Source: Mycolicibacterium tokaiense (GTDB taxonomy: Bacteria; Actinomycetota; Actinomycetes; Mycobacteriales; Mycobacteriaceae). From it: a DNA stretch of 64,000 nucleotides. The stretch covers positions 4,278,001 through 4,342,000 of the forward strand of contig NZ_AP022600.1 in the NCBI RefSeq assembly GCF_010725885.1. Direction: 5' to 3'. This document shows, piece after piece, positions 8,189 through 17,809 of this stretch. The first letter of the stretch is position 1; each line of letters starts with the position of its first letter. The notes beneath the pieces are model-generated. The model searched no databases. It was given only the letters and a program-made list of their open reading frames with translations, and was not told the DNA's origin. Both the position numbers and the translations under genes were made by a program.

Positions 8189-8662
8189 TCAGCTGCGCAG
8201 GGCCGAGAGCAGCCGGTCCGGGTGGCGGCAGCTGACCAGCCAGTACGGGGTGGGATCGTCGGGGTCGTCGAGCACCACCAAGGCCATCGGTCCCACCCAC
8301 GCCTTGTGCAGGACGTACGCGGCGGGATCGAGCTGACGGCCCAGGGCGGCCGACTTCGCCGAACGGGGGATCTCGGCGGAGCGGGAGATCACCGACGCCG
8401 GCAGATGGGCCGGTCCGGCCCACAGCTCCACGGTGTCGCCGTGGCTGACCACCGACACCTCGGCGCGACTCATCCACAGCAGCGCCGCGGCGGCCACCGC
8501 GAACAGCACCGCGAACGGCACCCAGTCCGCCAGGCTCTGCACGCCCTGGTTGACCTCCAGTGCGATCAGCGCGGCCAGGCCGAAGCCGGGCAGGCTCCAC
8601 CACCACGGCACCCACAACCGCTCGCGGTAGCGCACCGTCTGCGAGGTCTCGCGCGTTCCCAC
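8189..8662 (-). CDS. DUF3093 membrane protein
   Basis: 157-aa conserved actinobacterial protein (Rv2698 type). [20 protein letters not shown] near the N-terminus leads into a first membrane helix, and [19 protein letters not shown] is the second. The rest is soluble with the family ending [17 protein letters not shown]. The longer reading would run into divergent dut; GTG codons at 8662 or 8665 give the conserved RYRERLW start region and leave a 28-bp divergent promoter space. Function is unknown. Confidence 0.85.
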   Translation of the reverse strand: MGTRETSQTVRYRERLWVPWWWSLPGFGLAALIALEVNQGVQSLADWVPFAVLFAVAAAALLWMSRAEVSVVSHGDTVELWAGPAHLPASVISRSAEIPRSAKSAALGRQLDPAAYVLHKAWVGPMALVVLDDPDDPTPYWLVSCRHPDRLLSALRS

Positions 8663-8690
8663 CACCTGGCCAAGAGTAGTCTCATCCCTC

Positions 8691-9155
8691 GTGTCGACCC
8701 GCCTGGCGGTGGTCCGCCTGGACCCCGGACTTCCCCTGCCCACCCGCGCCCACGCCGGTGACGCGGGCGTGGACCTCTACAGCGCCCAGGACGTCACCCT
8801 GGCGCCGGGGCAGCGCGCCCTGGTGGCCACCGGTCTGGCGGTGGCGATTCCGCACGGCATGGTCGGCCTGGTGCATCCGCGATCCGGTTTGGCTGCGCGC
8901 GTTGGCCTTTCGATCGTGAACAGCCCTGGCACCATCGATGCCGGCTATCGAGGCGAGATCAAGTTGTCCTTGATCAACCTGGATCCGTCGGTGCCCATCA
9001 CCATCAACCGCGGCGACCGGATCGCCCAACTGCTGGTCCAGCGCGTCGAACTGCCCGATCTGGTCGAGGTCACTTCTTTCGACGAGGCGGGTCTGGGGGA
9101 CACCACCCGTGGCGACGGCGGCCACGGCTCATCGGGAGGACATGCGAGCCTATGA
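8691..9155 (+). CDS. dut: dUTP diphosphatase
   Basis: Hydrolyses dUTP to dUMP and pyrophosphate, keeping uracil out of DNA and supplying thymidylate synthesis. The homotrimeric dUTPase motifs are seen in order: DAGVDLYS (I), [10 protein letters not shown] (II), [12 protein letters not shown] (III, catalytic aspartate), [11 protein letters not shown] (IV) and the flexible [12 protein letters not shown] tail (V). At 154 aa it has the M. tuberculosis enzyme length. It starts with GTG and its stop overlaps the next gene's ATG by 4 bp. Confidence 0.97.
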   Translation: MSTRLAVVRLDPGLPLPTRAHAGDAGVDLYSAQDVTLAPGQRALVATGLAVAIPHGMVGLVHPRSGLAARVGLSIVNSPGTIDAGYRGEIKLSLINLDPSVPITINRGDRIAQLLVQRVELPDLVEVTSFDEAGLGDTTRGDGGHGSSGGHASL

Positions 9156-9850
9156 CTGACAACAACGCCCACGACGACGACCTCGACGGCCCCTTCGACA
9201 TCGAGGATTTCGACGATCCCGAGGTGGCCAAGGTGGGTCGCCTGGACCTCGGCTCGGTGCTGATCCCGATGCCGGCGGCGGGCCAGGTGCAGGTGGAACT
9301 CACCCAGACCGGTGTGCCCAGCGCGGTCTGGGTGGTCACCCCCAACGGTCGCTTCACCGTCGCGGCCTACGCCGCGCCCAAGAGCGCCGGACTGTGGCGC
9401 GATGTCGCCGGTGAACTCGCGGAGTCGCTGCGCAAGGACAACGCCCAGGTCAGCATCGAGACCGGACCCTGGGGCCGGGAAGTGGTGGGCACGGCCTCCG
9501 GTGCGGTGCGCTTCATCGGCGTCGACGGCTACCGGTGGATGATCCGCTGCGTGGTCAACGCCGGTCACGAAACGATCGGCGCGCTGACGCTGGAAGCGCG
9601 GAAGGCGCTGGCGGACACCGTGGTTCGACGCGACAGCACCCCGCTGCCGGTGCGCACCCCGCTGCCCGTGCAGTTGCCGGAGCCGATGGCCGCGCAGCTG
9701 CGCGCCGCCGCCGAACAGCAGGCCGCTGCCCAGCAGCAACAGGCCGGTCAGCAGCAGCCCGGTCAACAACCGCCGGCGAACCCGGCCGCGCGGCGCGGGG
9801 CCCAGGGCTCGGCGATGCAGCAGCTGCGCAGCACCATCACCGGCGGCTAG
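9152..9850 (+). CDS. DUF3710 family protein
   Basis: 232-aa soluble protein (Rv2696c type). [21 protein letters not shown] acidic start precedes a conserved core containing [27 protein letters not shown] and a GPWGREVVG motif. The last about 70 residues are glutamine-, proline- and alanine-rich and probably disordered. It is translationally coupled to dut (4-bp ATGA overlap), suggesting co-expression. No function is known for the family. Confidence 0.9.
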   Translation: MTDNNAHDDDLDGPFDIEDFDDPEVAKVGRLDLGSVLIPMPAAGQVQVELTQTGVPSAVWVVTPNGRFTVAAYAAPKSAGLWRDVAGELAESLRKDNAQVSIETGPWGREVVGTASGAVRFIGVDGYRWMIRCVVNAGHETIGALTLEARKALADTVVRRDSTPLPVRTPLPVQLPEPMAAQLRAAAEQQAAAQQQQAGQQQPGQQPPANPAARRGAQGSAMQQLRSTITGG

Positions 9851-10545
9851 AGGTCGGCCAGCGCGGCCAGGCAGGCCGTGCCCAGTACGGACGGATCGTG
9901 ACCCAGCTCGGCGAGCGTCACGGTGTGCAGCGCCGCACGCGGAGCCGCGGCCACCCACTCCACACCGACCTCGAGGGGATGCACCGGGTCATCGGTGGCC
10001 GCCGCCACCGCCAGGGGAGCCGCGAGCGTCGCCAGCTGCGGGCCGGTGGGCGCCACATAACCCGAGGCGGCCTCCATGGCCGTCGGCAGGTCAGGCCACT
10101 GACCCACCCAGGAGCGGGTCAGCTCGTCGGCCAGCCAGGCCGGGCTCGACGCCTGCATCCGCGCCGTGGCCGCCACCAACCCGTCGCGGCGCAGCTCGGC
10201 AGCCGAGTGCAGCGCCGCCGCCGCAGCCGGCGCATGGTGCGGCGCGCCGGTCCAGGCGGGCAGCGCCGCGAGCACCGCGACGACGCGGTGCGGGTGTGTG
10301 ATTGCCCACGCCGCCGCCACCGCGGCGCCCAGCGAGATGCCCGCCGCAATGATCGGGGTGTCGCGCGAAGCCTGCTCCAGCGCGTCCACATAGCCGTCCA
10401 CCAGCCGGGCCGGTTGGGGCGCATGCGGCAGCGGCACCGCCCCTGCGCTGCGCAGAGCCGGACCGAAGGCGCGGTAGGCGTAGTCGTCGTCGGACCCGGT
10501 GCCCGGCAGCAGCACCGCCGACACGCCGTGGAGTTCAACAGCCAT
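9847..10545 (-). CDS. Alpha/beta-hydrolase fold protein
   Basis: 232 aa (Rv2695 type). The nucleophile elbow is AAGISLGAAVAAAWA (G-x-S-x-G with serine near residue 70), an oxyanion-type motif is LLPGTGSDDDYAYRAF, and the late histidine is in AELGHDPSVLGTA. All three triad positions are therefore present. Substrate is unknown. I start at the ATG reading MAVELHGVSAVLLPGTG; the frame stays open far upstream into the OB-fold gene, but those residues are antisense noise. It is convergent with the DUF3710 gene (4-bp overlap). Confidence 0.85.
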   Translation of the reverse strand: MAVELHGVSAVLLPGTGSDDDYAYRAFGPALRSAGAVPLPHAPQPARLVDGYVDALEQASRDTPIIAAGISLGAAVAAAWAITHPHRVVAVLAALPAWTGAPHHAPAAAAALHSAAELRRDGLVAATARMQASSPAWLADELTRSWVGQWPDLPTAMEAASGYVAPTGPQLATLAAPLAVAAATDDPVHPLEVGVEWVAAAPRAALHTVTLAELGHDPSVLGTACLAALADL

Positions 10546-10683
10546 GGCGTTGATCGTGCCTGGTGCGCCCGCAAATAGGGAGTTTGGGAGACCGGCGACG
10601 TGGAAATAGGGAACCAACGGGTCTAGCGTGTCGTTGAGCTTTGTTAGGCACTGTGATTTGGCTGAATTTTGGGAGTGGTGGCC

Positions 10684-11055
10684 ATGGCTGCGGCCGAAGG
10701 TTATCTGCGGCGGCTCACCCGTCGGTTGACGGAGGATCCTGCTCAGCGCGACGCCGAGGAGTTGACCGGCGAAGCCGACGTCACCGGCGCCCAGCGGGCC
10801 ATCGACTGTCAACGCGGGCAGGAAGTCACCATGGTCGGCACCCTGCGTAGCGTCGAGGCCAACGCCAAGGGCTGCGCCGGTGGGGTGAAAGCCGAACTCT
10901 TCGACGGCACCGACACCGTCACCCTGGTCTGGCTGGGGCAGCGCCGCATCCCCGGTATCGACTCCGGGCGCACGCTGCGGGTACACGGCCGCGTCGGCAA
11001 GCTCGACAACGGGAGCAAGGCAATCTACAACCCGCACTACGAGATCCAGCGGTGA
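10684..11055 (+). CDS. OB-fold nucleic-acid-binding-domain protein
   Basis: 123 aa (Rv2694c type). The central OB-fold carries QEVTMVGTLRSVE, a KGCAGGVKAELFDGTDTVTL core and RTLRVHGRVG. Such small OB proteins are predicted to bind single-stranded nucleic acid. They are conserved next to DUF3159 proteins in Actinobacteria. I start at ATG 10684; a TTG five codons earlier is possible. The stop overlaps the next start by 4 bp, so the two are probably co-translated. Confidence 0.88.
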   Translation: MAAAEGYLRRLTRRLTEDPAQRDAEELTGEADVTGAQRAIDCQRGQEVTMVGTLRSVEANAKGCAGGVKAELFDGTDTVTLVWLGQRRIPGIDSGRTLRVHGRVGKLDNGSKAIYNPHYEIQR

Positions 11056-11771
11056 GCTCACCGGGCATCGGTCCCGAACCCGCCCCCGACGCCACCCCGG
11101 AACGCACCGGCGCCCAGGCGATCATGGACCAGGTGGGCGGCGTCAGCGGGCTCATCTACTCGTCGCTGCCGGTGGTTGCCTTCGTCCCGGTCTCTTCGGC
11201 GTTGGGCCTGATGCCTGCCGTCCTCTCCGCCCTCGGGGTGGCCGCACTGATCCTGGTGTGGCGGCTCTATCGCAAGGAGACCGTCCAGCCCGCCATCTCG
11301 GGCTTCATCGGGGTCGGGTTCTGCGCGCTGATCGCCTATCTGATGGGCGAGGCCAAGGGCTACTTCCTCTACGGCATCTGGATGTCGCTGCTGTGGGCGG
11401 CGGTGTTCGCCATCTCGGTGGTGATCCGGCGCCCGGTGGTCGGCTACATCTGGGGCTGGGTCGGCGGGCACGGCCAGGGCTGGCGTTCGGTCAAGCGTGC
11501 CGTGCGGATCTTCGATCTCGCCACGCTGGCGTGGGTGCTGGTGTTCGCGTCCCGCTTCGTGGTGCAGAACCACCTGTACGACGCCGACCAGACAGGCTGG
11601 TTGGGCGTGGCCAGGATCGCGATGGGCTGGCCCCTGACGGCGGTGGCCGCGCTGATCACCTATCTGGCGATCAAGGCCGCCCAGAAAGCCATCGCCGAGG
11701 CTGCGCCCGAGCCCGACACCGACGCGCCCCAGCCCGACCTCGAACCCGGCACCGCCCGCCAGAGCGACTGA
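11052..11771 (+). CDS. DUF3159 polytopic membrane protein
   Basis: 239 aa (Rv2693c type), with six probable membrane helices between residues 37 and 215. Conserved family features seen are ALGLMPAVLSALGVAALILV, the FIGVGFCALIAYLMGEAKGY segment, and RRPVVGYIWGWVGG. The C-terminus is acidic and proline-rich. It starts GTG, overlapping the OB-fold gene's stop (GTGA). Function is unknown; a transport or stress role would be a guess. Confidence 0.88.
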   Translation: MSSPGIGPEPAPDATPERTGAQAIMDQVGGVSGLIYSSLPVVAFVPVSSALGLMPAVLSALGVAALILVWRLYRKETVQPAISGFIGVGFCALIAYLMGEAKGYFLYGIWMSLLWAAVFAISVVIRRPVVGYIWGWVGGHGQGWRSVKRAVRIFDLATLAWVLVFASRFVVQNHLYDADQTGWLGVARIAMGWPLTAVAALITYLAIKAAQKAIAEAAPEPDTDAPQPDLEPGTARQSD

Positions 11772-11773
11772 GG

Positions 11774-13198
11774 GTGGCCGGGCCGCAACCCCAGCAGGAC
11801 AGCTCGGGTCGCGTGCTGATCGCCGTCACCGTGCTGGCGTCGTTCGTGGCGTTCCTGGACGGTTCGGTGGTCAACCTCGCACTCCCGGCGATCTCGGCTG
11901 ATCTCGGTGGCGGCCTGACCCTGCAGCAGTGGGTGGTCGACGGGTACCTGCTGACGCTGGGGGCGCTGATCCTGGTGGCGGGCGCCATCTCCGACGCGTT
12001 GGGCCGGCTGACCGTGCTGCGTGCCGGGCTGGTGATTTTCGCGGTGGCCTCGTTGTTGTGCGCGCTGGCCCCCGACGGGGCGCTGCTGGTCGTGGCGCGG
12101 TGCATCCAGGGCGTCGGCGCGGCGTTCCTGGTGCCCAGTTCGTTGGCGATGATCAACGAACGGTTCAGCGGCGCCGAGCAGTCCCGCGCCGTGGGCACCT
12201 GGACGGCGTGGACCGGCACCGCCTTCGTGGTCGGCCCGCTGTTCGGAGGCGTGCTGGTGGACACGCTGGACTGGCGGTGGATCTTCGCCATCAACCTGCC
12301 GCCGCTGCTGGTGACGCTGTACCTGACCACCCGGCTGCCGGCACCCGCAGGTCGCCCCGCCGGGCGCGGACTGCGCGACGTCGATGTGGTGGGCGCCGCG
12401 CTGACTGCTGTGGGGCTGACCGGGGTGGTGGTCGCCCTGATCGAACAGCAGCGGCTGGGGACCTGGCATCCGCTGGTGGTGGGGGCCTTCGTGGGCGGTG
12501 CCGCCGCGTTGGTTGCGTTCCCGTTCTGGGAGCGCCGGGCCGCCGCGCCGATGATGCCGCCGGCGATCTTCGCCTCCCGCAACTTCTCGGTGGCCAACGC
12601 CGCCACGGTGTTCCTGTACGCCGGGGTGTCACTCGGCATGCTGGCGGTGACGCTGTTCCTGATGGAGGGGGTGGGCCTGTCGGCCACCCAGGCCGGCCTG
12701 GCCACCCTGCCCATCCCGGTGCTGTCGTTCTTCCTCGCCGGGCGCTTCGGGGCGCTGGCCGGCCGGCACGGCCCCCGCTGGTACATGGCGGCCGGACCGC
12801 TGCTGGCCGCGGCGGGGTTCCTGCTGATCGCCGGGATCCGGGTGGAGTTCGATTTCTGGACTCAGATGCTGCCCGGCCTGGTGTTGTTCGGCGTGGGGCT
12901 GTCGATGACGGTGTCCCCATTGACGGCCACCGTGCTGGCCGCCGTCGACCCGGCCCGCAGCGGGATCTCCTCGGCGGTCAACAACGCGGTGTCCCGGGTG
13001 GCCGGACTGCTGGCCATCGCGAACCTGGGGGTGATCGTCGGCGGCACCATGGACGTGACCGGGTTCCGGCGTGTTGCGGTGATCACCGCGGCCCTGTTCG
13101 CCGCCGCCGGTGTCATCAGTGCCCTGGGCATCGTCAACAAGCGCGTCGCCACGCCGGCGTCGGTGGATGCCGCACGCTGCCTGGACCGGGGTCGGTGA
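11774..13198 (+). CDS. DHA2 (EmrB/QacA-type) major facilitator efflux transporter
   Basis: 474-aa MFS transporter with about 13-14 membrane helices. Motif A-like ISDALGRLTVLRAG lies after helix 2. Helix 1 contains the DHA2 signature FLDGSVVNLALPAI, and WVVDGYLLTLGALILVAGAI is the motif D1 region. Motif C is present around GTAFVVGPLFGGVLVD. Drug/proton antiport is inferred from family; substrate unknown. Start is GTG, 2 bp after the DUF3159 stop, so probably the same transcript. It is an insertion relative to the M. tuberculosis order. Confidence 0.9.
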   Translation: MAGPQPQQDSSGRVLIAVTVLASFVAFLDGSVVNLALPAISADLGGGLTLQQWVVDGYLLTLGALILVAGAISDALGRLTVLRAGLVIFAVASLLCALAPDGALLVVARCIQGVGAAFLVPSSLAMINERFSGAEQSRAVGTWTAWTGTAFVVGPLFGGVLVDTLDWRWIFAINLPPLLVTLYLTTRLPAPAGRPAGRGLRDVDVVGAALTAVGLTGVVVALIEQQRLGTWHPLVVGAFVGGAAALVAFPFWERRAAAPMMPPAIFASRNFSVANAATVFLYAGVSLGMLAVTLFLMEGVGLSATQAGLATLPIPVLSFFLAGRFGALAGRHGPRWYMAAGPLLAAAGFLLIAGIRVEFDFWTQMLPGLVLFGVGLSMTVSPLTATVLAAVDPARSGISSAVNNAVSRVAGLLAIANLGVIVGGTMDVTGFRRVAVITAALFAAAGVISALGIVNKRVATPASVDAARCLDRGR

Positions 13199-13201
13199 CC
13201 C

Positions 13202-13876
13202 TCAACGACCCGCCGGGGCCGGCGGCAGCAGCAGGGCGCGCAGCTCGCCCTCGACCTCGGGGGAGGCCACCAGGAGCAGTTCGTCGCCGCCCTCGAGCGG
13301 TTCATCGGACTGCGGCACGATCACCCGGTTGCCGCGCAGGATGGTCACCAGCGCCGCGTCGCGCGGCAGGTCCAGCTTGCGGACCGGTTTGCCGCCCCAG
13401 GGGGTGTCGTCGGGCAGGGTGATCTCCACCAGGTTCGCCTCACCCTTGCGGAACTCCATGATGTGCACCAGATCGCCCACGGCCACCGCTTCCTCGACCA
13501 GCGAGGCCAGCATGCGCGGAGTGGACACCGCCACGTCCACTCCCCACGCTTCGTCGAACAGCCATTCGTTGCGAGGATCGTTGACCCGGGCCACCACTCG
13601 CGACACCGCGAACTCGGTCTTGGCCAACAGGGAGAGCACCACATTGGCCTTGTCGTCGCCGGTGGCAGCGATCACCACGTCGAAATCCTCGGCGCGCACC
13701 GACTCCAGCAGGGAGAGCTCGCAGGCGTCGCCCAGCTGCCAGTGCGCTGCCGGGATGGCGTCTTCCTCGATGTGCTCGGGGTTGCGTTCGATCAGGGTGA
13801 CGTCGTGCCCGTTCTCCAGCAGTTCACGGGCAATGGACCGGCCCACCGCGCCGGCGCCGGCGATCGCGACCCTCAC
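13202..13876 (-). CDS. ceoC: TrkA-type K+ uptake regulatory protein (CeoC/TrkB)
   Basis: 224-aa cytosolic regulator of Trk/Ktr-type potassium uptake. RCK_N Rossmann domain: MRVAIAGAGAVGRSIARELLENG with the dinucleotide glycines and the acidic DVTLIERNPE. TrkA_C domain from about residue 140 (VEITLPDDTPWGGKPVRKLD ... VIVPQSDEPLEGGDELLLVA). The adjacent gene encodes a paralogue; the two overlap by 4 bp and match Rv2691-Rv2692. The membrane channel partner is not in this window. Confidence 0.9.
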   Translation of the reverse strand: MRVAIAGAGAVGRSIARELLENGHDVTLIERNPEHIEEDAIPAAHWQLGDACELSLLESVRAEDFDVVIAATGDDKANVVLSLLAKTEFAVSRVVARVNDPRNEWLFDEAWGVDVAVSTPRMLASLVEEAVAVGDLVHIMEFRKGEANLVEITLPDDTPWGGKPVRKLDLPRDAALVTILRGNRVIVPQSDEPLEGGDELLLVASPEVEGELRALLLPPAPAGR

Positions 13877-14544
13877 TGGTCCGCATCCTCACCGGGAGGC
13901 AGCGCGGCGATGGCCATCGCCTCGGCGGAATGTCCGGAGACCGCGGCGATGTACACCTGGTCGCTGGCCTGGATCACGGTCTTGGGCTCCGGCAGGATTC
14001 CGGTGCCGAAGCGGATCAGGAACGCCACTCGCGCACCGGTGGCGTTCTCCAGGTCGGTGACCTTGCGACCCACCCACTGTTCGTGCAGCACCACCTCGGC
14101 CACCGCGACGGTGCCGGTGGGGTCACGCCAGCGCGCGGTCTCGGTGTCGCCGGTCAGGGCATTGAGCAGCCGGTCGGTGGTCCACGGCACGGTGGCCACC
14201 GTCGGGATGCCCAGGCGTTCGTAGACAGCGGCGCGCTTGGCGTCGTAGATGCGGGCCACCACCTTGCGCACCCCGAAGGTCTCGCGGGCCACCCGCGCCG
14301 AGATGATGTTCGAGTTGTCGCCGGAGGACACCGCCGCGAACGCGCCTGCCTCCTCGATCCCCGCGCGCAGCAGCACCTCGCGGTCGAAGCCCATGCCGGT
14401 GATGCGGTCGCCCGGAAAATCCGGTGAGAGCCGCTGGAAGGCCATGTTGTCCCGGTCGATGATGGCCACCTCGTGACCGATGCGGGCCAAGCCGTCGGCC
14501 AGGGCTGCCCCCACGCGGCCGCATCCCATCACCACTACCCGCAC
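13873..14544 (-). CDS. ceoB: TrkA-type K+ uptake regulatory protein (CeoB/TrkA)
   Basis: 223 aa, same architecture as its downstream neighbour: an RCK_N NAD-binding domain (MRVVVMGCGRVGAALADGLA, then VAIIDRDNMAF) and a TrkA_C domain from about residue 145 (DLENATGARVAFLIRFGTGI ... IQASDQVYIAAVSG). It is the first gene of the pair and is divergent from the APC permease, which may itself be a potassium or amino-acid transporter. Its orientation and order follow M. tuberculosis ceoB-ceoC. Confidence 0.9.
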   Translation of the reverse strand: MRVVVMGCGRVGAALADGLARIGHEVAIIDRDNMAFQRLSPDFPGDRITGMGFDREVLLRAGIEEAGAFAAVSSGDNSNIISARVARETFGVRKVVARIYDAKRAAVYERLGIPTVATVPWTTDRLLNALTGDTETARWRDPTGTVAVAEVVLHEQWVGRKVTDLENATGARVAFLIRFGTGILPEPKTVIQASDQVYIAAVSGHSAEAMAIAALPPGEDADQ

Positions 14545-14632
14545 CTGGCGTCCTTTCGGATCAGCGACTCAGTAGCTCTGACCGTACGCGGAACGCTACC
14601 GCCATTTGTGCTTGGGCATACTCTTGGACCTC

Positions 14633-16630
14633 GTGTCCAAGCTTTCGACCGCCGCACGCCGGTTGGTTCTGGGTCGGCCGTTCCGCAGCGACAGCATGGG
14701 ACACACCCTGCTGCCGAAGCGGATCGCGCTGCCGGTGTTCGCCTCCGATGCCATGTCGTCGGTGGCCTACGCACCCGAAGAGATCTTCCTGGTGCTGTCG
14801 GTGGCGGGCCTGACCGCGTATTCGATGACGCCGTGGATCGGTCTGGCCGTGGCCTTCGTGATGTTGGTGGTGGTGGCCAGCTACCGGCAGAACGTGCACG
14901 CCTACCCCTCCGGTGGCGGCGATTACGAGGTGGTGACCACCAACCTGGGGCCGACGGCGGGGTTGACAGTGGCCAGCGCCCTGCTGGTGGATTACGTGCT
15001 GACCGTGGCGGTCTCGATGGCCTCGGCGATGTCGAACATCGGCTCCGCGGTGCCGTTCATCGCCCAGCACAAGGTGCTGTTCGCGGTGACGGCGATCCTG
15101 CTGCTGATGGCGATGAACCTGCGCGGCATCCGGGAATCGGGTACCGCGTTCGCCATCCCCACCTACGCCTTCATCCTCGGGATGTTCGCGATGCTGGGCT
15201 GGGGAGTGTTCCGGATCTATGTGCTCGGCGATCCACTGCAGGCGGAGTCGGCGTCGTTCGAGATGCACGCCGAGACCGATGACGTGCTGGGGCTGGCGAT
15301 GGTGTTCCTGGTGGCGCGGGCGTTCTCCTCGGGCTGCGCGGCCCTGACCGGCGTGGAGGCCATCAGCAACGGGGTGCCGGCCTTCCGGAAGCCCAAGTCC
15401 CGCAACGCCGCGACCACCTTGCTGCTGCTCGGCGGCATCGCGGTCACGTTGTTGATGGGGATCATCCTGCTGGCGGAGAAGATCGGCGTGCAGATCGTCG
15501 ACGATCCCGCCACCCAGCTGGAAGGCGCGCCGGAAGGTTACCGGCAGAAGACACTGGTGGCGCAGCTGGCCGAGACCGTCTTCGGCAGCTTCCATCTGGG
15601 CTTCGTGCTGATCACCATCGTCACGGCGCTGATCCTGGTGCTGGCGGCCAACACCGCGTTCAACGGCTTCCCGGTGCTGGGGTCCATCCTGGCCCAGGAC
15701 CGGTATCTGCCGCGGCAGTTGCACACCCGAGGTGACCGGCTGGCCTTCTCGAACGGAATCCTGTTCCTGGCGCTGGCGGCCATTGCCTTCATCGTGGCGT
15801 TCCGGGCCGAGGTGACCGCGCTGATCCAGCTCTACATCGTCGGGGTGTTCGTGTCGTTCACGCTGAGCCAGATCGGCATGGTGCGGCACTGGACCCGGCT
15901 GTTGCGCACCGAGACCGACGAGCAGGTACGCGCCCGGATGACCCGTTCGCGGGTGGTCAACACCGTCGGATTCGTGTGCACCGGTTCGGTTCTCATCGTT
16001 GTGTTGGTTACCAAGTTCGTGGCGGGGGCGTGGATCGCGATCGTGGCGATGACGGCGTTGTTCGTGATGATGAAGCTGATCCACCGGCACTACGACACGG
16101 TGGCGCGTGAGCTGGCCGAGCAGGAGGCCGAGAACGACGGCGGCGTGGTGCTGCCCAGCCGTAACCATGCGGTGGTCCTGGTCTCCAAGCTGCATCTGCC
16201 GACCATGCGCGCGCTGGCCTACGCACGCGCCACCCGGCCGGACATGCTCGAGGCCATCACCGTCAGCGTCGACGACGCCGAGACCCGTGAGCTGGTGCAC
16301 AAGTGGGAGGAAAGCGACATCTCGGTCCCGCTGAAGGTGATCGCCTCGCCGTACCGCGAGATCACCCGGCCGGTGCTGGATTACGTCAAGCGCATCGGCA
16401 AGGAATCCCCGCGTACGGTGGTGACGGTGTTCATCCCCGAGTACGTGGTGGGGCACTGGTGGGAACAGGTGCTGCACAACCAGAGCGCGCTGCGACTCAA
16501 GGGGCGTCTGCTGTTCGAGCCCAATGTCATGGTGACTTCCGTTCCCTGGCAACTGAATTCGTCTGAGCGGCTGAAGAAGCTGGCGCCCCAGTCGGCGCCC
16601 GGCGACGCGCGGAGAGGCTTCCTGGAATGA
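14633..16630 (+). CDS. APC-superfamily permease with cytosolic C-terminal domain
   Basis: 665 aa (Rv2690c type). About 12 membrane helices occupy residues 30-470. SDAMSSVAYAPEEIF in helix 1 and the HAYPSGGGDYEVV loop are the KUP/APC-like hallmarks of this subfamily. The last about 180 residues form a soluble domain beginning NHAVVLVSKLHLPTMRALAY. Substrate may be potassium or an amino acid; divergence from the ceoBC regulators favours a link to ion uptake but does not prove it. Start is GTG (VSKLSTAARR). Confidence 0.88.
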   Translation: MSKLSTAARRLVLGRPFRSDSMGHTLLPKRIALPVFASDAMSSVAYAPEEIFLVLSVAGLTAYSMTPWIGLAVAFVMLVVVASYRQNVHAYPSGGGDYEVVTTNLGPTAGLTVASALLVDYVLTVAVSMASAMSNIGSAVPFIAQHKVLFAVTAILLLMAMNLRGIRESGTAFAIPTYAFILGMFAMLGWGVFRIYVLGDPLQAESASFEMHAETDDVLGLAMVFLVARAFSSGCAALTGVEAISNGVPAFRKPKSRNAATTLLLLGGIAVTLLMGIILLAEKIGVQIVDDPATQLEGAPEGYRQKTLVAQLAETVFGSFHLGFVLITIVTALILVLAANTAFNGFPVLGSILAQDRYLPRQLHTRGDRLAFSNGILFLALAAIAFIVAFRAEVTALIQLYIVGVFVSFTLSQIGMVRHWTRLLRTETDEQVRARMTRSRVVNTVGFVCTGSVLIVVLVTKFVAGAWIAIVAMTALFVMMKLIHRHYDTVARELAEQEAENDGGVVLPSRNHAVVLVSKLHLPTMRALAYARATRPDMLEAITVSVDDAETRELVHKWEESDISVPLKVIASPYREITRPVLDYVKRIGKESPRTVVTVFIPEYVVGHWWEQVLHNQSALRLKGRLLFEPNVMVTSVPWQLNSSERLKKLAPQSAPGDARRGFLE

Positions 16631-17808
16631 CCACGCCGGCCGGCGATGAACTGACACTGACCACGGGCGATGCCGCCAACGGCGGCAGCTGCGTGGCCCG
16701 CCACGACGGGCGGGTGGTGTTCGTACGCCATGCACTGCCCGGGGAAACGGTGCGGGTGCGGGTCACCGACCAACGCGGATCCTATTGGCACGCAGACACG
16801 ATCGAGGTCATCGAAGCCTCCGCCGACCGGGTGGCGTCGCTGTGTCCGATCGCCGGCGTGGACGGCGCCGGGTGCTGCGATCAGGCCTTCGTCGAGCCCG
16901 CGGCGCTGCGCGCCATCAAGGGCGCGGTGGTGGCCAACCAGCTGCAGCGCCTGGGCGGGTTCGCGTGGTCCGGCGTGGCCCAACCGGTCGGTGACAGTGC
17001 GGCCACCGGCTGGCGCACCCGGGTGCGGCTGGCGGCCGGCGACGACGGGCGGCCCGGGCTGCACCGCTACCACAGCAGTGAGCTGGTGACCGACCTGCGC
17101 TGCGGGCAGTTGCCGCCGCACATGCTGGCAGACCTCCCCGAGGACGCCATCCGGCCCGGCGATCAGGTGCACGTGGTGATCGACGACGACGGCACCCGCC
17201 ACGTGGTCTGCGGCGGCCCGCAGCGACGCACCCGGGCTGTCGAGGGCGACTACGAGACTGTCCAACGGGTGGGTGGGCGCCGCTGGCTGCTGCCGGCCAC
17301 CGCGTTCTGGCAGGCCCACCGCCACGCCGCCACGCACTACAGCGCCCTGGTGGCGGAGTGGGCGGCCGCGGAGCCGGGCATGACGGCCTGGGACCTCTAC
17401 GGCGGCGCAGGCGTCTTCGCCTCGGCGCTGGCCGACGCGGTGGGGGACACCGGCACGGTGCTCAGCGTCGACACCTCCCGATCGGGATCGCGGGCCGGTC
17501 GTACCGCGCTGTCCGACCTGCCGCAGGTGCACTTCGTCACCGACTCCGTACGCCGGGCGCTGGGCAAGCAGAAGTCGGCGGACGTGGCGGTGCTCGATCC
17601 GCCGCGCACCGGTGCCGGCCGCGAGATCGTCGACACCATCGCCGCGGCGGGAGTGCCGCGGGTGGTTCACATCGGCTGCGAGGCAGCCGCCTTCGCCCGC
17701 GACGTCGGTCTCTACCGCAAGCACGGGTACGAGGTGCGGGAGCTGACGGTGTTCGACGCCTTTCCGCTGACCCATCACGTCGAGTGCGTAGCGCTGTTGA
17801 CCCGTTGA
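16627..17808 (+). CDS. TRAM-domain class I SAM-dependent RNA methyltransferase (TrmA/RlmD-like)
   Basis: 393 aa (Rv2689c type), probably a uracil-5 methyltransferase acting on rRNA or tRNA. Residues about 1-60 form the TRAM RNA-binding domain. A cysteine cluster in SLCPIAGVDGAGCCDQAF could hold the Fe-S cluster of this family. The methyltransferase domain has DLYGGAGVFASALADAVG (SAM motif I), AVLDPPRTGAGREIV, and the catalytic cysteine in VVHIGCEAAAFARDVG. It overlaps the APC permease by 4 bp. The tandem repeat array begins 2 bp after the stop. Confidence 0.9.
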   Translation: MTTPAGDELTLTTGDAANGGSCVARHDGRVVFVRHALPGETVRVRVTDQRGSYWHADTIEVIEASADRVASLCPIAGVDGAGCCDQAFVEPAALRAIKGAVVANQLQRLGGFAWSGVAQPVGDSAATGWRTRVRLAAGDDGRPGLHRYHSSELVTDLRCGQLPPHMLADLPEDAIRPGDQVHVVIDDDGTRHVVCGGPQRRTRAVEGDYETVQRVGGRRWLLPATAFWQAHRHAATHYSALVAEWAAAEPGMTAWDLYGGAGVFASALADAVGDTGTVLSVDTSRSGSRAGRTALSDLPQVHFVTDSVRRALGKQKSADVAVLDPPRTGAGREIVDTIAAAGVPRVVHIGCEAAAFARDVGLYRKHGYEVRELTVFDAFPLTHHVECVALLTR

Positions 17809-17809
17809 C

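Noticed and set aside
11258..11773. N-terminal extension of the DHA2 transporter
   Set aside because: It overlaps the DUF3159 gene in another frame and has no family similarity; GTG 11774 gives the normal transporter start.
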